Source of the DNA: Tenericutes bacterium HGW-Tenericutes-2
GTDB taxonomy: Bacteria > Bacillota_I > Bacilli_A > Acholeplasmatales > Acholeplasmataceae
Length of the DNA stretch: 64,000 nt
Direction: 5' to 3'
NCBI GenBank assembly: GCA_002839095.1
Contig: PGXL01000002.1
Coordinates: 62,001-126,000 of the forward strand
Shown: positions 17,702 to 26,087 of the stretch, piece after piece
Numbering within the stretch: the first letter of the stretch is position 1
Layout of the letters: every line of letters starts with the position of its first letter
Notes under the pieces: model-generated
Databases searched by the model: none
Told to the model about the DNA's origin: nothing
Seen by the model: only the letters and a program-made list of their open reading frames with translations
Made by a program: the position numbers and the translations under genes

Positions 17702-19021
17702 ATGCTAAAAGATATGGTTCAACATGCAAATGACCAAGTACTAAAGGAATATTTAGAAGATATTCATGCCCATGATCTGTCTGAGCTTTTTGTTGATTTA
17801 TCCAAAGAAGAAAGACATCGTGTCTATGTTCTATTAGGTAATGAAAAGCTTGCAGATCTTGTTTCCTATTTAGATGCTGAAGAGGCTGCTGAAATTATCG
17901 TTGAGTTTGATATCAATAGACAAAAAGAAATTGTTGAAATGATGGAACCAGACGATGCAGTTGACATGATTCAAGAGCTTGAGGAAGATGATCAGGAAGA
18001 GCTTCTTGAGATACTTGGTGAAGAATCAGAAATTGCGCAGTTAATCAGCTATGATGAAGATGAAACAGGATCCGCAATGACAACACTCATGGTTGTAGTT
18101 ACTCCAGATATGGATGTAAAACAAGCAACCAAAAAAGTGATTAAAGAGGCTGCTGATGTTGAATCAATTTCTACGATTTTCGTAGTTGATCAACAAGGTA
18201 TATATTTAGGAGTTGTACCTCTTAAGGTTCTACTTAAGGCAAAAACACCCTTAAACATTGAAGAAATTATGGAAGAGTATCCATTTGCATATGATAAAGA
18301 ATCTATTGAACACACTGTTCAAGCAATTAGAAATTATGCGATTTATGAGCTTCCAGTAGTCGATGAGAATCGAAAGCTTCTTGGGATGATTACATTAGAT
18401 GACGCATTAGATATTTACCAGGAGGAAGCACAAGAAGACTTTGAAAAGCTTGCAGGTCTACCAGAAACGATTGAGGATAGTGGACCAGTTCGTACCGCTT
18501 TCCATAGACTTCCATGGCTACTTACATTACTTCTTATTTCAGTACCTATTTCATTAGTTACTCATTCTTTTGAGCAGGTTTTAGCTGCTGTAGCTATATT
18601 AGTGGTTTTTCAGCCTTTAATTTTAGACTCTGCAGGTAATGTTGCAACACAAACACTCGCCGTGACTTTAAAAATGTTTTCTACCAATGAAAAGGGATTA
18701 ATTCGTAACTCATATCGAGAAATTTTAACTGGCTTAATGAATGGATTTGCTATTGGACTTGTTGCTTTTATCATGACACTTGTCTTTGCATATTTAAATA
18801 CGTCATTGACACAAAACCCATTTTTAATAGCATTTGTTGTAGGTTTGTCCTTATGGCTAACATTATTTTTAGCCCCAATAGTGGCTATATTGATTCCATT
18901 AACACTTAGATTTCTTAAATTCGACCCTGCTGTTGCATCAGGTCCATTTATAACTACGGTTATAGATGTTGCCGCATTGATCATTTACTTTGGTCTTGCT
19001 GGCATGATGTTGGGGGTGTAA
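17702..19021 (+). CDS. mgtE: MgtE magnesium channel, first of two tandem copies
   Basis: A 439-residue MgtE: cytosolic N domain of acidic helical repeats (about 1-130), two CBS domains (about 135-255) that sense intracellular Mg, a connecting helix, and five membrane helices from about 280. The pore region keeps AGNVATQ and the Asp of the last helix pair (FITTVIDVAAL), the site known to select Mg in the Thermus protein. The start is ATG 17702 after GGAAAGGGG. A longer frame from 17597 is rejected because it would cross the upstream terminator. A TAAAAT (17671-17676) may be its -10. A second mgtE begins two bases after the stop. Confidence 0.95.
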   Translation: MLKDMVQHANDQVLKEYLEDIHAHDLSELFVDLSKEERHRVYVLLGNEKLADLVSYLDAEEAAEIIVEFDINRQKEIVEMMEPDDAVDMIQELEEDDQEELLEILGEESEIAQLISYDEDETGSAMTTLMVVVTPDMDVKQATKKVIKEAADVESISTIFVVDQQGIYLGVVPLKVLLKAKTPLNIEEIMEEYPFAYDKESIEHTVQAIRNYAIYELPVVDENRKLLGMITLDDALDIYQEEAQEDFEKLAGLPETIEDSGPVRTAFHRLPWLLTLLLISVPISLVTHSFEQVLAAVAILVVFQPLILDSAGNVATQTLAVTLKMFSTNEKGLIRNSYREILTGLMNGFAIGLVAFIMTLVFAYLNTSLTQNPFLIAFVVGLSLWLTLFLAPIVAILIPLTLRFLKFDPAVASGPFITTVIDVAALIIYFGLAGMMLGV

Positions 19022-19023
19022 TC

Positions 19024-20361
19024 ATGAAAAAAATAAATTTTAAGAGCTCAGATAACGCATTAAGAAAACATTTTAAATCAATGTTTGCGTATGATATTGC
19101 AGTGATGTTTAATGATTTTGATCAGGATGAAAGAAAACGCCTTTTATCGCTTATTAACTTAGATAAAATTGCAGATATATTTGTTGAACTCGATACTGAA
19201 GATCAATTAGAATTACTTGAGATACTAGAACCTGTTAGAAGAAAATCACTTTTAAAAACACTCGAAAACGATGATTTAAAGGAGTTTATTGAGAGTTTAG
19301 AAGAGGATAAACAAAAAGAGATAATCGCGCTTTTACCAATGGTTAAGGCAAAGACAATCCAGTTATTAATGACTTATGAAGAGGATACAGCAGCATCCAT
19401 TATGACTACTGATTTTCTAACCATTAGTAAGGATGCTTCAATTAAAGAAACAACGAATAAGATCACAACAACTTCTACAGAAAATGATTATATCGATACC
19501 ATCTTTATTCTTGGTGATGATAAAAGAATTGAGGGTATTGTTGACTTAAAAGAATTAATCAGAGCTAGAAGTAATCAGCTTCTCGAAAACATTATGATGG
19601 ACGACTTTCATTTTGTATATGAAGATGAATCCATTGAAAAAGCGATTGAGACGATTCAGGATTATGACAGAAATGCAATTCCAGTGCTTGATCGTGATGA
19701 TCATGTCATCGGGATTATTACTGCGGATGACATCTTTGATGAAATCATTGAAGACACTGAATATGATTATCAAAAGATGGCATTATTAAGTGACCATGAA
19801 TCAACATCAAGTGCTTTTAAAAGAACAAAGCAAAGATTACCATGGTTAATGTTAGCTGTTGTACTTAATTTACTGATCGCATCATTTCTATCCATATTTG
19901 AAGCGACCATTGCACAGGTTACAGCACTTGTTCTATTCCAACCACTGATTTTAGGGATGGCAGGAAATATTGGTACACAATCACTTGCGGTTACTATTTT
20001 AGGACTTCATTTAAAGGAAATCGATACAAAATCTCTACCTAAGGCACATGTAAAAAAAGAAGTACTTATTGGTTTTATGAATAGTACATTGCTTGCTATC
20101 GCATCATTTGGATTTGTTACAATGTTTCTATCCATATTTCCTACAATAGGTTCACAGCTACCTATTGAGATTGCATTTGTTGTCGGAATAGCTATTTTTT
20201 CTTCAATGTTTATCTCAGCAATCATCGGAGTATTAATACCGATTGTTTTGACAAAATACAAACAAGATCCATCTGCTGCAGCTGGTCCAATCATTACAAC
20301 AATCAATGATATTGTAGCGCTTGTAATCTATTTTGGAGTAGCAACCATTGTCTTCTTGTGA
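19024..20361 (+). CDS. mgtE: MgtE magnesium channel, second of two tandem copies
   Basis: A 445-residue MgtE with the same layout as the preceding gene: N domain, CBS pair (about 135-255), five membrane helices, pore motif AGNIGTQS and terminal TTINDIVAL with the conserved Asp. The two proteins are clearly diverged paralogues. MgtE works as a dimer, so either two homodimers or a mixed dimer is possible; the sequence does not decide. Transcribed with the first copy and followed by a terminator. Confidence 0.95.
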   Translation: MKKINFKSSDNALRKHFKSMFAYDIAVMFNDFDQDERKRLLSLINLDKIADIFVELDTEDQLELLEILEPVRRKSLLKTLENDDLKEFIESLEEDKQKEIIALLPMVKAKTIQLLMTYEEDTAASIMTTDFLTISKDASIKETTNKITTTSTENDYIDTIFILGDDKRIEGIVDLKELIRARSNQLLENIMMDDFHFVYEDESIEKAIETIQDYDRNAIPVLDRDDHVIGIITADDIFDEIIEDTEYDYQKMALLSDHESTSSAFKRTKQRLPWLMLAVVLNLLIASFLSIFEATIAQVTALVLFQPLILGMAGNIGTQSLAVTILGLHLKEIDTKSLPKAHVKKEVLIGFMNSTLLAIASFGFVTMFLSIFPTIGSQLPIEIAFVVGIAIFSSMFISAIIGVLIPIVLTKYKQDPSAAAGPIITTINDIVALVIYFGVATIVFL

Positions 20362-20367
20362 GAATGT

Positions 20368-20394
20368 GGGATTTCACAAAGTGAAGTCCCTTTT
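20368..20394 (+). terminator. Terminator after the mgtE pair
   Basis: GGGATTTCAC and GTGAAGTCCC pair with one G-T around AAA, then TTTT. Confidence 0.75.
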
Positions 20395-20398
20395 ATGT

Positions 20399-20404
20399 TA
20401 TAAT
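20399..20404 (+). promoter_or_regulatory. -10 box for the M32 carboxypeptidase gene
   Basis: A perfect TATAAT 32 bases before the ATG at 20436. No convincing -35 at 16-18 bp. Confidence 0.45.
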
Positions 20405-20435
20405 AATAGAAAAGAATTAAGTATAAGGAGAGAAT

Positions 20436-21923
20436 ATGGAAAACTACATTAAAGTGTATGAAGCAACAAGAAAGAAATTAAAGGCATATCAATATTTTGG
20501 ATGGTTGATGAGCTGGGATCAAGAAACTGAAGCTCCTGAATTATCTGTTGTTCACCGCACGAAGCAATACCAAGTCTTGGCAGAGGAAATGTATATGCTA
20601 CAGGCGGATCCAAAATATGTAGAAGCAATCGAAAAGCTCTATGAAATGAAGGATCAATTAGATCCAGAATTTAGAGTTGAAATTAAGAATGAATTTAAAG
20701 ACCTTAGATTAGTTAAAAAAGTTCCTAAGGATGAATTAATAGCTTATCAAGTTTTAACTTCACAGGCATCACAAATTTGGGCAAAGGCTAAGAATGAAGA
20801 TAATTTTGAAGCCTTCGCACCAACCCTAGAAAAAATTGTTGAATTCAGTAGAAAATTTGTAAAATATCTTGAAACAGATGAATTAAAGGGCTATGATATT
20901 TTACTTGATATGTTTGAAGAAGGCTTTGGTGTTAAGGAATATGATTTATTCTTTAATACATTAAAGGATGAACTCGTTCCATTTGTTTTAGAAGTAACAA
21001 AAACAAAGGAAAGATTTCCAAGACGATTAACTAAATCAGTTTGGCCAATCGATAAACAAAAGGAATTTTCTGAATATTTACTAGATGTATTTGATTATGA
21101 TAGAAAACGTGGATTACTTAAAGAAAGTGCACATCCATTTACTTCAGGTGTAAGTACCTCAGATACAAGAATCACTACACATTATCATGAGGATAACCCA
21201 GTGTCTGCTATTTTTTCTACGATTCATGAAATGGGACACGGTATTTATGAATTGCAATGTGATCCTAAATATGATGATACCTTCCTACATGGTGGAACAT
21301 CATTAGGTATCCATGAGTCACAATCCAGAATGGCTGAAAATATGCTTGGACGCTCTCTAGCATTTTGGACAGTACATTATCCAAAACTTGTTGAACTATT
21401 CCCAAAACAACTTAAAGATATTCCCGTTGAAATGTGGGTTAGATTCATTAATCAAGCTGAAAGATCACTTATTCGTATTGAAGCAGATGAGTTAACCTAT
21501 TCATTACATATTATGGTGCGTTATGAAATTGAAAAGCAATTGATTAGCGGAAAGCTCAAGGTTAGAGACCTTCCTAAAAAGTGGAAGACTTTAATGGGTC
21601 AATATGTAGGCGTTAAACCCAAGACAGATAAAGAAGGTGTCTTACAGGACATTCACTGGTCAGGTGGTATGATTGGTTATTTCCCAACCTATGCACTCGG
21701 CTCAGCATATGCAGCACAAATCTATGAATCAATGAATCTAGATTTTAATATTGATGATGCACTTCGCAATAATGACATTAAAAAGATTAATGCTTGGAAT
21801 AAAGAGCATATTCATCAATTCGGTCGCTCAAAATCACCAAAGGAAATATTAATGATCGCGACAAAACAAGAGTTTAACCCACAATATTATGTCAATTATT
21901 TAAAGAAGAAATTTAACAAGTAA
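20436..21923 (+). CDS. M32-family metallocarboxypeptidase (Taq-type)
   Basis: A 495-residue M32 carboxypeptidase, a mostly helical zinc or cobalt enzyme that trims C-terminal residues from peptides in the cytoplasm. Visible marks: HPFTSG near 235, the HEMGHG zinc motif (HExxH) near 267, the downstream Glu segment HESQSRMAEN near 293, and the family motif RIEADE near 350. Length equals the family norm (about 500). The start is ATG 20436 after AAGGAG. No close operon partner is obvious; sdaA follows after 19 bases. Confidence 0.94.
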   Translation: MENYIKVYEATRKKLKAYQYFGWLMSWDQETEAPELSVVHRTKQYQVLAEEMYMLQADPKYVEAIEKLYEMKDQLDPEFRVEIKNEFKDLRLVKKVPKDELIAYQVLTSQASQIWAKAKNEDNFEAFAPTLEKIVEFSRKFVKYLETDELKGYDILLDMFEEGFGVKEYDLFFNTLKDELVPFVLEVTKTKERFPRRLTKSVWPIDKQKEFSEYLLDVFDYDRKRGLLKESAHPFTSGVSTSDTRITTHYHEDNPVSAIFSTIHEMGHGIYELQCDPKYDDTFLHGGTSLGIHESQSRMAENMLGRSLAFWTVHYPKLVELFPKQLKDIPVEMWVRFINQAERSLIRIEADELTYSLHIMVRYEIEKQLISGKLKVRDLPKKWKTLMGQYVGVKPKTDKEGVLQDIHWSGGMIGYFPTYALGSAYAAQIYESMNLDFNIDDALRNNDIKKINAWNKEHIHQFGRSKSPKEILMIATKQEFNPQYYVNYLKKKFNK

Positions 21924-21942
21924 AAAGGAATGTGAAATAGAA

Positions 21943-23157
21943 ATGCTCTCGATTCGATCACTTTATAACGTCGGATATGGCCCATCAAGCTCTCATACGA
22001 TGGGTCCTGCCAAGGCTGTAAAAATGATTAGGGATGAATATCAAGACCTTGATCATTATGAAATAACGCTTTACAATTCTTTAGCCTTGACTGGAAGAGG
22101 GCATTTAACAGAGGAAGCCATCAAGGAGTCACTAGGACATTGTCCTGTGACTTTTTTGACTTCAATTGAATTAGGTAAGCATCCCAATACCTTAATGATT
22201 AGAGGATTTAAGGAAAATCAGCTAATTGTAGAAAAGGAAGTTCAAAGTGTTGGTGGTGGAAGAATTCTTTTTGTTGGACAAGAGGATTATGAAAAACCAA
22301 TTTATCCCCATAAAACCTTTAAGGAAATAAAAAAATATTGTAAGGATCATAAAATGAATCTTGCAGATTATGTCTTTATGGTTGAGGGTGAAGGGTTCCA
22401 TGATTTTTTGGAAGGCATTTGGGAAGCGATGAAGGCATCGATTATGAAGGGTATTTCAACAAAAGGAACACTACCAGGACCCTTGAAGCTTAAGAGAAAA
22501 GCACCATCCCTATATGCTAGAGATTCTGAAAGAGAAGCTATAGAAATCACTGAAAATAGATTGGTTGCTAGCTATGCATTCGCTGTCAGTGAAGAAAATG
22601 CTTCAGGAGGAATTATCGTTACAGCTCCGACCTGCGGTGCTTGTGGTGTATTACCAGCAGTTCTTTATTACATGCATGAAAAACATGATGTCGTCAATAA
22701 AGAGCGTATTTTAAATGGTTTAGCTGTTGCAGGATTAATTGGTAATTTGATTAAGCATAACGCATCTATTTCTGGTGCAGTTGCAGGATGTCAGGCAGAG
22801 ATAGGTAGTGCATGCGCTATGGCTGCTGCAGCACATGCAACACTATTTAATCTATCCATGGATCAGGTGGAATACGCAGCTGAAATCGCAATTGAGCATC
22901 ATTTAGGACTGACGTGCGATCCGATTAACGGATACGTACAAATTCCTTGTATAGAAAGAAATGCGGTTGCCGCACTGCGTGCAATCGATGCTTGTGGACT
23001 TGCATATTTTTTAACAGACTCAAGAAAGATCTCTTTAGATATGGTGATTCAAACCATGTATCAAACCGGTCTTGATATGCATTCGTCCTATAAGGAAACC
23101 TCACAGGGTGGACTCGCGTTTTACTTTAAGGAGGAAGAAGATGTTAACTGTTGGTAA
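21943..23157 (+). CDS. sdaA: L-serine dehydratase, iron-sulfur type, single chain
   Basis: Deaminates L-serine to pyruvate and ammonia using a [4Fe-4S] cluster. The 404-residue chain joins the beta domain (about 1-150, GPSSSHTMGP near 15) to the alpha domain (about 185-404) with cluster cysteines in PTCGACG, GCQAEIGSACAM and IPCIERN. In Bacillus these are two proteins (SdaAB and SdaAA); the single-chain form is as in E. coli SdaA, but this one is some 50 residues shorter and has no ACT domain. The ribosome binding site is weak. Its 3' end overlaps the next gene by 17 bases. Confidence 0.92.
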   Translation: MLSIRSLYNVGYGPSSSHTMGPAKAVKMIRDEYQDLDHYEITLYNSLALTGRGHLTEEAIKESLGHCPVTFLTSIELGKHPNTLMIRGFKENQLIVEKEVQSVGGGRILFVGQEDYEKPIYPHKTFKEIKKYCKDHKMNLADYVFMVEGEGFHDFLEGIWEAMKASIMKGISTKGTLPGPLKLKRKAPSLYARDSEREAIEITENRLVASYAFAVSEENASGGIIVTAPTCGACGVLPAVLYYMHEKHDVVNKERILNGLAVAGLIGNLIKHNASISGAVAGCQAEIGSACAMAAAAHATLFNLSMDQVEYAAEIAIEHHLGLTCDPINGYVQIPCIERNAVAALRAIDACGLAYFLTDSRKISLDMVIQTMYQTGLDMHSSYKETSQGGLAFYFKEEEDVNCW

Positions 23158-24421
23158 TGTAATTAGAGGAGTTGCTGTTGATCTAGACTATCAGGGGCAA
23201 GGTGTTGTTAGACATGATAATTATGTCATATTTGTAAAGGGCTTAATTGATGGTGAAGAAGCAGAAATCAAAATAACAAAGCTCAATAAAAACTTTGGAC
23301 AAGGTGTTGTTTTAAAGCTAACTAAAAAAAGTAAGCATCGAATCAATCATAAGGACGAAGTGCTTGGAAGCTGTGATATGATTCATGTCGACCCTATTAA
23401 ACAGCTTGAATGGCAGGTAAGAATTACTGAAGAAACAATGAAAAAAATTGGGAAAATAGATTTTAAAATAGAGCATATTTTATCCAATAATATAACTTCA
23501 AACTATAGAAATAAAAATGTTTTTCATGTAATGGATGAACCGTTTTTAAAGCTAGGCTTATATGATTTAAGCGGAAGAAATTTAATTGCTGTGGATAGCT
23601 TTGTCTTAGCGGATGATAAGACCAATGAAGTCTTAAAATACATCAGTGAAAATAGTGTCCTAATCGATCCAAACAAATTAAAGCATATCGCATTTAGAAC
23701 CAATTTAAAAAAAGAAATATTGATTACCCTAATTGCTACTGAAGATCATTTTCTTGGAAAAGGTGAATTACTTACCAAACTAAAAAAAATACCAAACGTT
23801 GTTGGTATTACACTGAATATCAAGGATAATCCGAAGAGCATTTTAGGAAAAGTTTCAAAGGTTCTATTTGGCGAAAATCTCATTACTGAGCCAATTGGAA
23901 GTATGGAGATGCTTGTCAGTGATCGTTCGTTTTTCCAGGTAAATCTACCGGTGATTCAAATGGCTTATCAAATGATTAAGGAAAAAATTGAAAAAAATCA
24001 ATACATCATTGATGCATATAGTGGAAATGGATCCATTGGATTTTATCTATCAGATACTGCATCTAAAGTTGTCATGGTTGAATCCAATATTGAATCCGTT
24101 GAAATGGCTAGATTGATTAAGGACAAATATAATCTTGAAAAAGTAGAAGTCATTGATGCGAAGGCCGAAGAAATAATTAAATTATTAGACGCAGATGTTT
24201 TAATAGTTGATCCACCAAGAAATGGATTGATGCCTGAATTCATTGAAACAGTTCTAACGAAATCATTTAAGCAAATATTCTATTTATCATGTGACGCGAA
24301 GACGCTTGCTAGAGATTTAGCAGAATTAACTAAAGCATTTGATATTGAAGATATAATTCCAATTAAGATGTTTTATCATACATCAGAGTTAGAAACATTA
24401 GTCATATTAAAGAAAAAATAA
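23141..24421 (+). CDS. TrmA/RlmD-family 23S rRNA (uracil-5-)-methyltransferase
   Basis: A 426-residue SAM-dependent RNA m5U methyltransferase: TRAM RNA-binding domain (about 1-60), then a Rossmann domain with DAYSGNGSIG (SAM loop, near 289), LIVDPPRNGL (near 353), the nucleophile in YLSCDAKTLARDL (near 380) and LETLVIL near the end. The start is ATG 23141, six bases after AAGGAGG. The CxxxxxCxxC cluster of E. coli RlmD is absent: only one Cys (GSCDMIH) remains, so no [4Fe-4S] site is expected. RlmD/RlmCD-type activity on 23S rRNA is the likely role; the exact target U is not readable. Confidence 0.88.
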   Translation: MLTVGNVIRGVAVDLDYQGQGVVRHDNYVIFVKGLIDGEEAEIKITKLNKNFGQGVVLKLTKKSKHRINHKDEVLGSCDMIHVDPIKQLEWQVRITEETMKKIGKIDFKIEHILSNNITSNYRNKNVFHVMDEPFLKLGLYDLSGRNLIAVDSFVLADDKTNEVLKYISENSVLIDPNKLKHIAFRTNLKKEILITLIATEDHFLGKGELLTKLKKIPNVVGITLNIKDNPKSILGKVSKVLFGENLITEPIGSMEMLVSDRSFFQVNLPVIQMAYQMIKEKIEKNQYIIDAYSGNGSIGFYLSDTASKVVMVESNIESVEMARLIKDKYNLEKVEVIDAKAEEIIKLLDADVLIVDPPRNGLMPEFIETVLTKSFKQIFYLSCDAKTLARDLAELTKAFDIEDIIPIKMFYHTSELETLVILKKK

Positions 24422-24500
24422 GTAAGAATAAAACTATATTATAAAGGGCATGATTTGGCTAAAACATTTAGTCTATTCAGCCTTTTTATTTTTCTCAATA
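24422..24500 (+). terminator. Possible nested hairpin terminator after the rRNA methyltransferase gene
   Basis: GGCTAAA and TTTAGTC form an inner stem (one G-T), flanked by AAAGGGC and GCCTTTTT arms, then TTTTTATTTTT. Weak but T-rich. Confidence 0.4.
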
Positions 24501-24504
24501 AATA

Positions 24505-24533
24505 TTGACAACTACCCCAATGGGGTATATAAT
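24505..24533 (+). promoter_or_regulatory. Consensus promoter of the HEPN-MNT pair
   Basis: TTGACA (24505-24510), 17-bp spacer, TATAAT (24528-24533): a perfect match, typical of a promoter held down by a repressor. Confidence 0.85.
24513..24527. promoter_or_regulatory. Palindromic operator inside the HEPN-MNT promoter spacer
   Basis: TACCCCA-A-TGGGGTA is a perfect 7+1+7 palindrome that fills the spacer between -35 and -10. Its GC-rich arms stand out in AT-rich surroundings. The HTH domain of the downstream antitoxin is the obvious candidate ligand. Confidence 0.7.
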
Positions 24534-24552
24534 CAAACTAGAGGTGATATAT

Positions 24553-25047
24553 ATGATTCATCAAATCAAGACTATTAGAGAAAATACTGGTTTGACACAA
24601 GAGGAAGTATCCTTGATGACTGGAATTCCAGTGAAAACAATAAGAAATTGGGAGCAAGATATTAGAAGACCAAGTGATTGGACAATTGATCTAATTATTG
24701 ATCGGATACTTAGAGAGAAGAATGAGGAGTGTATGTATGTGAGCGAGACTACAGGAATTTTATCTTTTTTAACCATAAAGAAAGTTATTCATCAAATAGC
24801 GAATCACTATGATATAGATCGTATTTATTTGTTTGGATCATATGCCAAAGGTCAAGCTAAGGAAGAAAGCGATGTAGATTTATATATGGAATCTAGTTTA
24901 TTCGGGTTAGATTTTTTTGAATTTGTAGAAATACTAAGAGAACACTTAAACAAAAAAGTAGGACTTCTTAGTGATAAAACCGTTATAGCAAAATCAAAAA
25001 TAGAATATGAAATCAAAAAAACTGGAGTGTTGATTTATGAGAGATAA
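24553..25047 (+). CDS. HTH-MNT nucleotidyltransferase antitoxin (MntA-like)
   Basis: A 164-residue fusion. Residues 1-55 are an XRE-type helix-turn-helix (TQEEVSLMTGIPVKTIRNWE). Residues 65-164 are a minimal nucleotidyltransferase with GSYAKG (95-100) and the metal pair Asp107/Asp109 in SDVDL, as in MntA antitoxins that AMPylate HepT toxins. Start ATG 24553 follows GAGGTGAT; an upstream TTG at 24505 is part of the -35 box. The gene overlaps the HepT-like gene by 11 bases, the usual coupled arrangement. The HTH suggests that it also represses its own promoter through the palindrome at 24513-24527. Confidence 0.88.
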   Translation: MIHQIKTIRENTGLTQEEVSLMTGIPVKTIRNWEQDIRRPSDWTIDLIIDRILREKNEECMYVSETTGILSFLTIKKVIHQIANHYDIDRIYLFGSYAKGQAKEESDVDLYMESSLFGLDFFEFVEILREHLNKKVGLLSDKTVIAKSKIEYEIKKTGVLIYER

Positions 25048-25360
25048 TGATTATATAGAACGCATAAAAAAGTATGCAATAAAAATTACTAATTACATGA
25101 GTGTCATTCACTCCTATGAAGAGTTTGAGTCCAATGACGAGAAAATAGATGCTGTCATTCTAAATTTAGAGCAAATAGGAGAAACAGCTAAAAAAATATC
25201 ATTTGAAACAAGAAATCATTATATTGATGTGAATTGGCCAAGTATTATTGGTTTAAGAAATATGATTTCGCATGAATACGAAGGGGTAAAGCTAGTCATC
25301 ATATATGAAATTGCTACAAAAAATATTCCTGATTTACTTATAAAATTAAGTGCACCTTAA
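25037..25360 (+). CDS. HepT-like HEPN toxin (DUF86)
   Basis: A 107-residue all-helical HEPN-domain protein with the HepT motif R-x4-H-x-Y at Arg74, His79 and Tyr81 (RNMISHEY). In characterised systems the Arg/His pair forms the RNase site and the Tyr is AMPylated by MntA to silence the toxin; all are retained here, so the toxin looks intact. Its ATG sits within the end of the antitoxin gene. Function is assigned by family and context. Confidence 0.88.
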   Translation: MRDNDYIERIKKYAIKITNYMSVIHSYEEFESNDEKIDAVILNLEQIGETAKKISFETRNHYIDVNWPSIIGLRNMISHEYEGVKLVIIYEIATKNIPDLLIKLSAP

Positions 25361-25386
25361 GAATCATCTCAAGGTGCACTTTTTTA
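25348..25386. terminator. Bidirectional terminator between HepT gene and MBL hydrolase gene
   Basis: AAGTGCACCTT (25348-25358) and AAGGTGCACTT (25371-25381) pair perfectly with a 12-base loop, then TTTT. It serves both convergent genes. Confidence 0.82.
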
Positions 25387-25983
25387 TGCTTTTACAAACG
25401 GATTAAATTTCTTTTCGTGTCCAATATCTGTGGCACGACCATGTCCTGGATAAACAATAACATCCTCATTAAATAGTGAATAAATTCTTTTTATACTTTT
25501 ATAGATAGCCATTGAATCAGATAGTGGAATGTCAGTTCTACCGATGCTTTGGAAAAAGAGTGTGTCACCTGAAAATAAAATAGAGTCGTAATGAAGAACT
25601 GTGCTACCCTCAGAATGACCAGGAGTATCATATACTGTGAATGTATGTCCTAATAAATCAATTTTATCTAAATCCTTAACCCAATGATCAACAGGTATTT
25701 CATAACCAAATTGATTATATGTCGTTTTGCTCATCCATATCTTATCTTTAATAGGAGCGTATACGGCACAACCGTATAAATCCTTCAATTGTTTGACTCC
25801 ACCGACATGATCAAAATGACCATGTGTAATATAAATCGCTTCAACATCAAGATTATATTTTTTAATATATTTTACTACATCCTCGGATTCATAGCCTGGA
25901 TCGACAATAAATGTTTTTTTTGCTTCTGAAACGATGTAGCAGTTACTTTTTAAATTTCCTAAAGAGAATCTCATGATTTCCAT
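25384..25983 (-). CDS. MBL-fold metallohydrolase (glyoxalase II-like)
   Basis: A 199-residue metallo-beta-lactamase fold protein with the THGHFDH metal motif near 55, DTPGHSEGS near 118, FSGDTLF near 137 and PGHGR near 180. Size and motifs match the YcbL/GloB-like subgroup that hydrolyses thioesters such as S-lactoylglutathione; substrate is uncertain because many Bacillota lack glutathione. Start is the ATG at 25983, preceded by GGTGGGTGAT; an upstream frame adds 21 unlikely residues. Divergent from cysK. Confidence 0.86.
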   Translation of the reverse strand: MEIMRFSLGNLKSNCYIVSEAKKTFIVDPGYESEDVVKYIKKYNLDVEAIYITHGHFDHVGGVKQLKDLYGCAVYAPIKDKIWMSKTTYNQFGYEIPVDHWVKDLDKIDLLGHTFTVYDTPGHSEGSTVLHYDSILFSGDTLFFQSIGRTDIPLSDSMAIYKSIKRIYSLFNEDVIVYPGHGRATDIGHEKKFNPFVKA

Positions 25984-26056
25984 TTTATCACCCACCGTAT
26001 TATAACATAAAACGTATTCATATATCGTTTTGCAAGCATTCTTCAACTATAAAATG

Positions 26057-26062
26057 TATAAT
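26057..26062 (+). promoter_or_regulatory. -10 box upstream of cysK
   Basis: A perfect TATAAT 26 bases before the cysK ATG. No good -35 hexamer at the normal distance, so activation or a weak promoter is possible. Confidence 0.45.
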
Positions 26063-26087
26063 AAAAACGTTAAGGAGAGTAATCAAA

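Noticed and set aside
24422-24504. Riboswitch or structured leader before the HEPN-MNT operon
   Set aside because: The hairpins lie upstream of the promoter and end in a T-rich tract, so they belong to the end of the preceding transcript.
24505-24552. Upstream TTG start for the MNT antitoxin
   Set aside because: That TTG is the first three bases of the -35 hexamer TTGACA and lies before the transcript start.
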